Below are positions 5,753-6,909 of a stretch of DNA of 6,909 nucleotides, in pieces; position 1 is the first letter of the stretch; each line of letters starts with the position of its first letter. The notes beneath the pieces are model-generated. The model was not told the DNA's origin. It saw nothing but the letters and a program-made list of their open reading frames with translations, and ran no database searches. Position numbers and translations under genes: made by a program. Origin of the DNA: a bacterium (GTDB taxonomy: Bacteria > Patescibacteriota > Microgenomatia > JAADGY01); NCBI GenBank assembly GCA_013152165.1, contig JAADGY010000015.1, forward strand, positions 1 to 6,909. Direction: 5' to 3'.

Positions 5753-6397
5753 ATGCCAGAAGAAATTGTGCTTATTGACAAACCTAAGGGTTTAACATCG
5801 GCGGATGTGGTTAATCTGTTAAAGCCGGCTTTTGGCCAAAAAATCGGCCATGCCGGCACGCTTGACCCTTTAGCCAGCGGGCTGTTGATTATTTTGGTCG
5901 GCAAGGCCACTAAATTGTTTTCCCATTTCCAATCTTTGGCCAAAACTTACACGGCTGATATTTTGTTTGGCCAAACGACTACGACGTTGGATTTGGAAGG
6001 GGCCGTCAGCCAACAAATAACCCCTGATCAAGCGGCTTCATTGGTTAAGCTTGATAAGCTCAAGAGTGTTTTGCGAAACTTCCCCCGAAAGTATGTTCAA
6101 CAAATCCCCGCATACTCGGCGGCCAAGTATAAAGGCAAACCGCTGTACTGGTGGGTCAGGCAAAAAAAGCAAGTGGAAAATATTCCAATAAAAACCAAGT
6201 CGGTTGATATTTATGATCTTAAGTTAACAAAGTTTTACCAAGATAAAAAGGGCTACCCGCACGCTAGAATTACTATCAGCGTGTCAAGCGGTTTTTATGT
6301 GCGGCAGTTTGCTTGGGATTTGGGGCAAAAGCTTCAGGTGCCGGCTTTTTTGTTTGATTTAAGAAGAACAGCGATCGGAGATTTTCGCCTAGAATAA
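5753..6397 (+). CDS. truB: tRNA pseudouridine(55) synthase TruB, short form
   Basis: TruB converts U55 in the T-loop of tRNAs to pseudouridine. The 214-residue protein has the opening LIDKPKGLTSADVV (7-20) and the catalytic motif GHAGTLDPLASGLLI (32-46), with Asp38 as nucleophile. KTYTADILFGQTTTTLDLEG (64-83) carries the conserved active-site Tyr66. The thumb-associated segment is QIPAYSAAKYKGKPLY (117-132), and the late motif is SGFYVRQFAWDLG (179-191) with Arg184. LRRTAIGDF (203-211) closes the catalytic domain and the protein ends there. The C-terminal PUA-like domain of typical 290-310-residue TruB is absent, as I recall for other small-genome lineages. No rbfA or infB, common neighbours elsewhere, adjoins it. 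It is the only plus-strand gene in the window and overlaps the next gene tail-to-tail by 9 bp. Confidence 0.96.
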   Translation: MPEEIVLIDKPKGLTSADVVNLLKPAFGQKIGHAGTLDPLASGLLIILVGKATKLFSHFQSLAKTYTADILFGQTTTTLDLEGAVSQQITPDQAASLVKLDKLKSVLRNFPRKYVQQIPAYSAAKYKGKPLYWWVRQKKQVENIPIKTKSVDIYDLKLTKFYQDKKGYPHARITISVSSGFYVRQFAWDLGQKLQVPAFLFDLRRTAIGDFRLE

Positions 6398-6712
6398 ATG
6401 AGTTAAGGAAGCGAGCTTGGCCGGCAGGGTGGTCAAGCCAAAACTTTTGTCATACCAGTAAAGACTTATCTGAAAAAGCAGGATAAAAAAGGTGATAAGC
6501 ATGGTTTTTAGGATGTCTTTCTTAAGCAGCTCTGGCGGGTAGGTCAAAGGAGCGAGGTTTTCTTGGTCGTCAAGCTGTTTTTCCTTTGGGGTTGGCTTTA
6601 ATGCCGACAGCACCAAAGGTTGGGGCTGGGTAGGCTGGGCAGCCGGCTGAGGCGGCGAAAGGCGCCTTCGTTTGTTTAGTTTATGCTTTCTTTTTTTATG
6701 CTTTCTCCCCAT
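6389..6712 (-). CDS. Hypothetical small basic single-pass membrane protein
   Basis: I do not recognise a family for this 107-residue protein. The N-terminus (2-17) is extremely basic (GRKHKKRKHKLNKRRR) and contains a repeated RKHK unit. A Pro/Gln/Ala-rich stretch follows (19-42), then a charged segment (42-66). One hydrophobic helix lies at about 67-87, with a short polar tail of about 20 residues. By the positive-inside rule the basic end should be cytoplasmic, where it could touch nucleic acid or ribosomes; that is inference. An upstream extended -10 element 9 nt from the ATG supports this start. The gene converges on truB, sharing its last 9 bp with it. The biased composition calls for caution, but a membrane helix, a matching promoter and the absence of any competing frame favour a real gene. 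Confidence 0.65.
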   Translation of the reverse strand: MGRKHKKRKHKLNKRRRLSPPQPAAQPTQPQPLVLSALKPTPKEKQLDDQENLAPLTYPPELLKKDILKTMLITFFILLFQISLYWYDKSFGLTTLPAKLASLTHLF

Positions 6713-6721
6713 AATACCACC

Positions 6722-6730
6722 AGTATAGCA
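6722..6730 (-). promoter_or_regulatory. Extended -10 promoter element for the 107-residue protein
   Basis: The minus strand reads TGCTATACT, fitting TGnTAnnnT, with TATACT two mismatches from TATAAT. It ends 9 nt before the ATG at 6712, giving a predicted leader of about 2 nt. No clear -35 is seen. The spacing matches that of the other intergenic starts in the window. Confidence 0.5.
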
Positions 6731-6771
6731 TAAAAATAGGTTGAGCTTAGAGCCAGCATTAACCCAAAACC

Positions 6772-6854
6772 ACTCCCGGAACGCGGGGGGGAGTAATAAC
6801 TAATAAGTAATAAGTAAGAAGATAAAAATCCGGGAACGAAAGGAGGGAGTAATC
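6772..6854. repeat. Diverged direct repeat flanking an AT-rich array
   Basis: Two related segments face the same way. The first (6775-6798) reads CCCGGAACG, a G-run, then GGAGTAATA. The second (6829-6854) reads TCCGGGAACG, AAAGGAG, then GGAGTAATC. They flank the heptamer array. The first copy also holds a short inverted repeat, ACTCCC (6772-6777) with GGGAGT (6789-6794) and an 11-nt loop. There is no coding potential in this stretch. Confidence 0.5.
6794..6821. repeat. Heptamer tandem repeat, four units
   Basis: Four consecutive 7-bp units read TAATAAC, TAATAAG, TAATAAG and TAAGAAG. The middle two are identical and the outer two each differ at one position. Each 7-bp unit holds stop-like triplets, and no gene crosses it. 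It may be a variable-number repeat. Confidence 0.7.
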
Positions 6855-6866
6855 TTTCCAGATCTT

Positions 6867-6902
6867 CGATCCCGGATCGGCATGCATGACGATCCGGGAT
6901 CG
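6867..6902. repeat. 36-bp near-perfect palindrome (copy 2 of the intergenic repeat)
   Basis: Arms of 13 bp, CGATCCCGGATCG (6867-6879) and CGATCCGGGATCG (6890-6902), are exact reverse complements. The 10-nt centre contains CATGCATG, itself a palindrome, so only the pair 6880/6889 fails to match over all 36 bp. Each arm is also a palindrome around one base. The right arm with its flank repeats 18 bp found at 5677-5694. No T-run follows on either strand, so this is not a standard terminator; a REP-like or mobile-element end is more likely. Confidence 0.8.
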
Positions 6903-6909
6903 TTAGTGG

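Noticed and set aside
5746..5943. A 65-codon minus-strand frame opposite the 5' end of truB
   Set aside because: It is antisense to the TruB catalytic motif and has no independent evidence.
6841..6846. AGGAGG as a Shine-Dalgarno for a plus-strand gene running off the end
   Set aside because: No ATG, GTG or TTG at suitable spacing opens a sustained frame; the AGGAGG belongs to the diverged direct repeat.
6867..6909. A rho-independent terminator at the strong palindrome
   Set aside because: No T-run follows on either strand, and the same sequence sits between divergent promoters at 5677-5696, where a terminator would make no sense.
6794..6909. A CRISPR array
   Set aside because: The repeats are 7-bp units without spacers plus one palindrome; no regularly spaced 23-40-bp repeats and no cas genes are present.

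Overview
The window is compact bacterial DNA. The short TruB without a C-terminal PUA domain, the trimmed SecD/SecF, the paired DUF4446 and DUF3048 proteins, the winged-helix regulator with a decayed nucleotidyltransferase-like domain, and very tight gene packing together suggest a Patescibacteria (CPR) genome. That assignment is an inference from gene content and style. TGA is used as an ordinary stop codon (secD and the AbrB gene both end in it).

Layout: Positions 33-803 (minus) encode a dCTP deaminase/dUTPase-fold protein in noticeably more AT-rich DNA. Positions 867-5633 (minus) look like one six-gene operon, read right to left: DUF4446 membrane protein, DUF3048 membrane-anchored extracellular protein, winged-helix regulator, AbrB/MazE-type DNA-binding protein, secD, secF. 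The junctions are +24 nt, +1 nt, -29 nt, -4 nt (ATGA) and -4 nt (ATGA). A 119-bp divergent intergenic region (5634-5752) separates this operon from truB (5753-6397, plus). A 107-residue basic single-pass membrane protein (6389-6712, minus) converges on truB, with overlapping 3' ends. The last 197 bp hold a promoter and then a cluster of small repeats: a heptamer tandem array, a diverged direct repeat and a 36-bp near-perfect palindrome. An 18-bp piece of that palindrome also occurs in the divergent region upstream of truB.

How the genes may work together: SecD and SecF are the accessory subunits that help pull secreted proteins through SecYEG. They are translationally coupled to two small DNA-binding proteins and follow two envelope proteins of unknown function. 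This suggests an envelope or export operon that carries its own regulators, but the regulatory role is inferred from position only. truB (tRNA U55 pseudouridylation) and the dCTP deaminase-like gene are separate units.

Starts: three intergenic starts have an extended -10 element (TGnTAnnnT) ending 9-10 nt before the ATG, and truB has TATGAT ending 6 nt before it. None of the four has a Shine-Dalgarno sequence, so leaderless or near-leaderless mRNAs are likely. The AbrB gene, buried inside the operon, is the one with a clear Shine-Dalgarno. I found no tRNA, rRNA, CRISPR array or transposase. Positions 1-32 hold nothing I can support.
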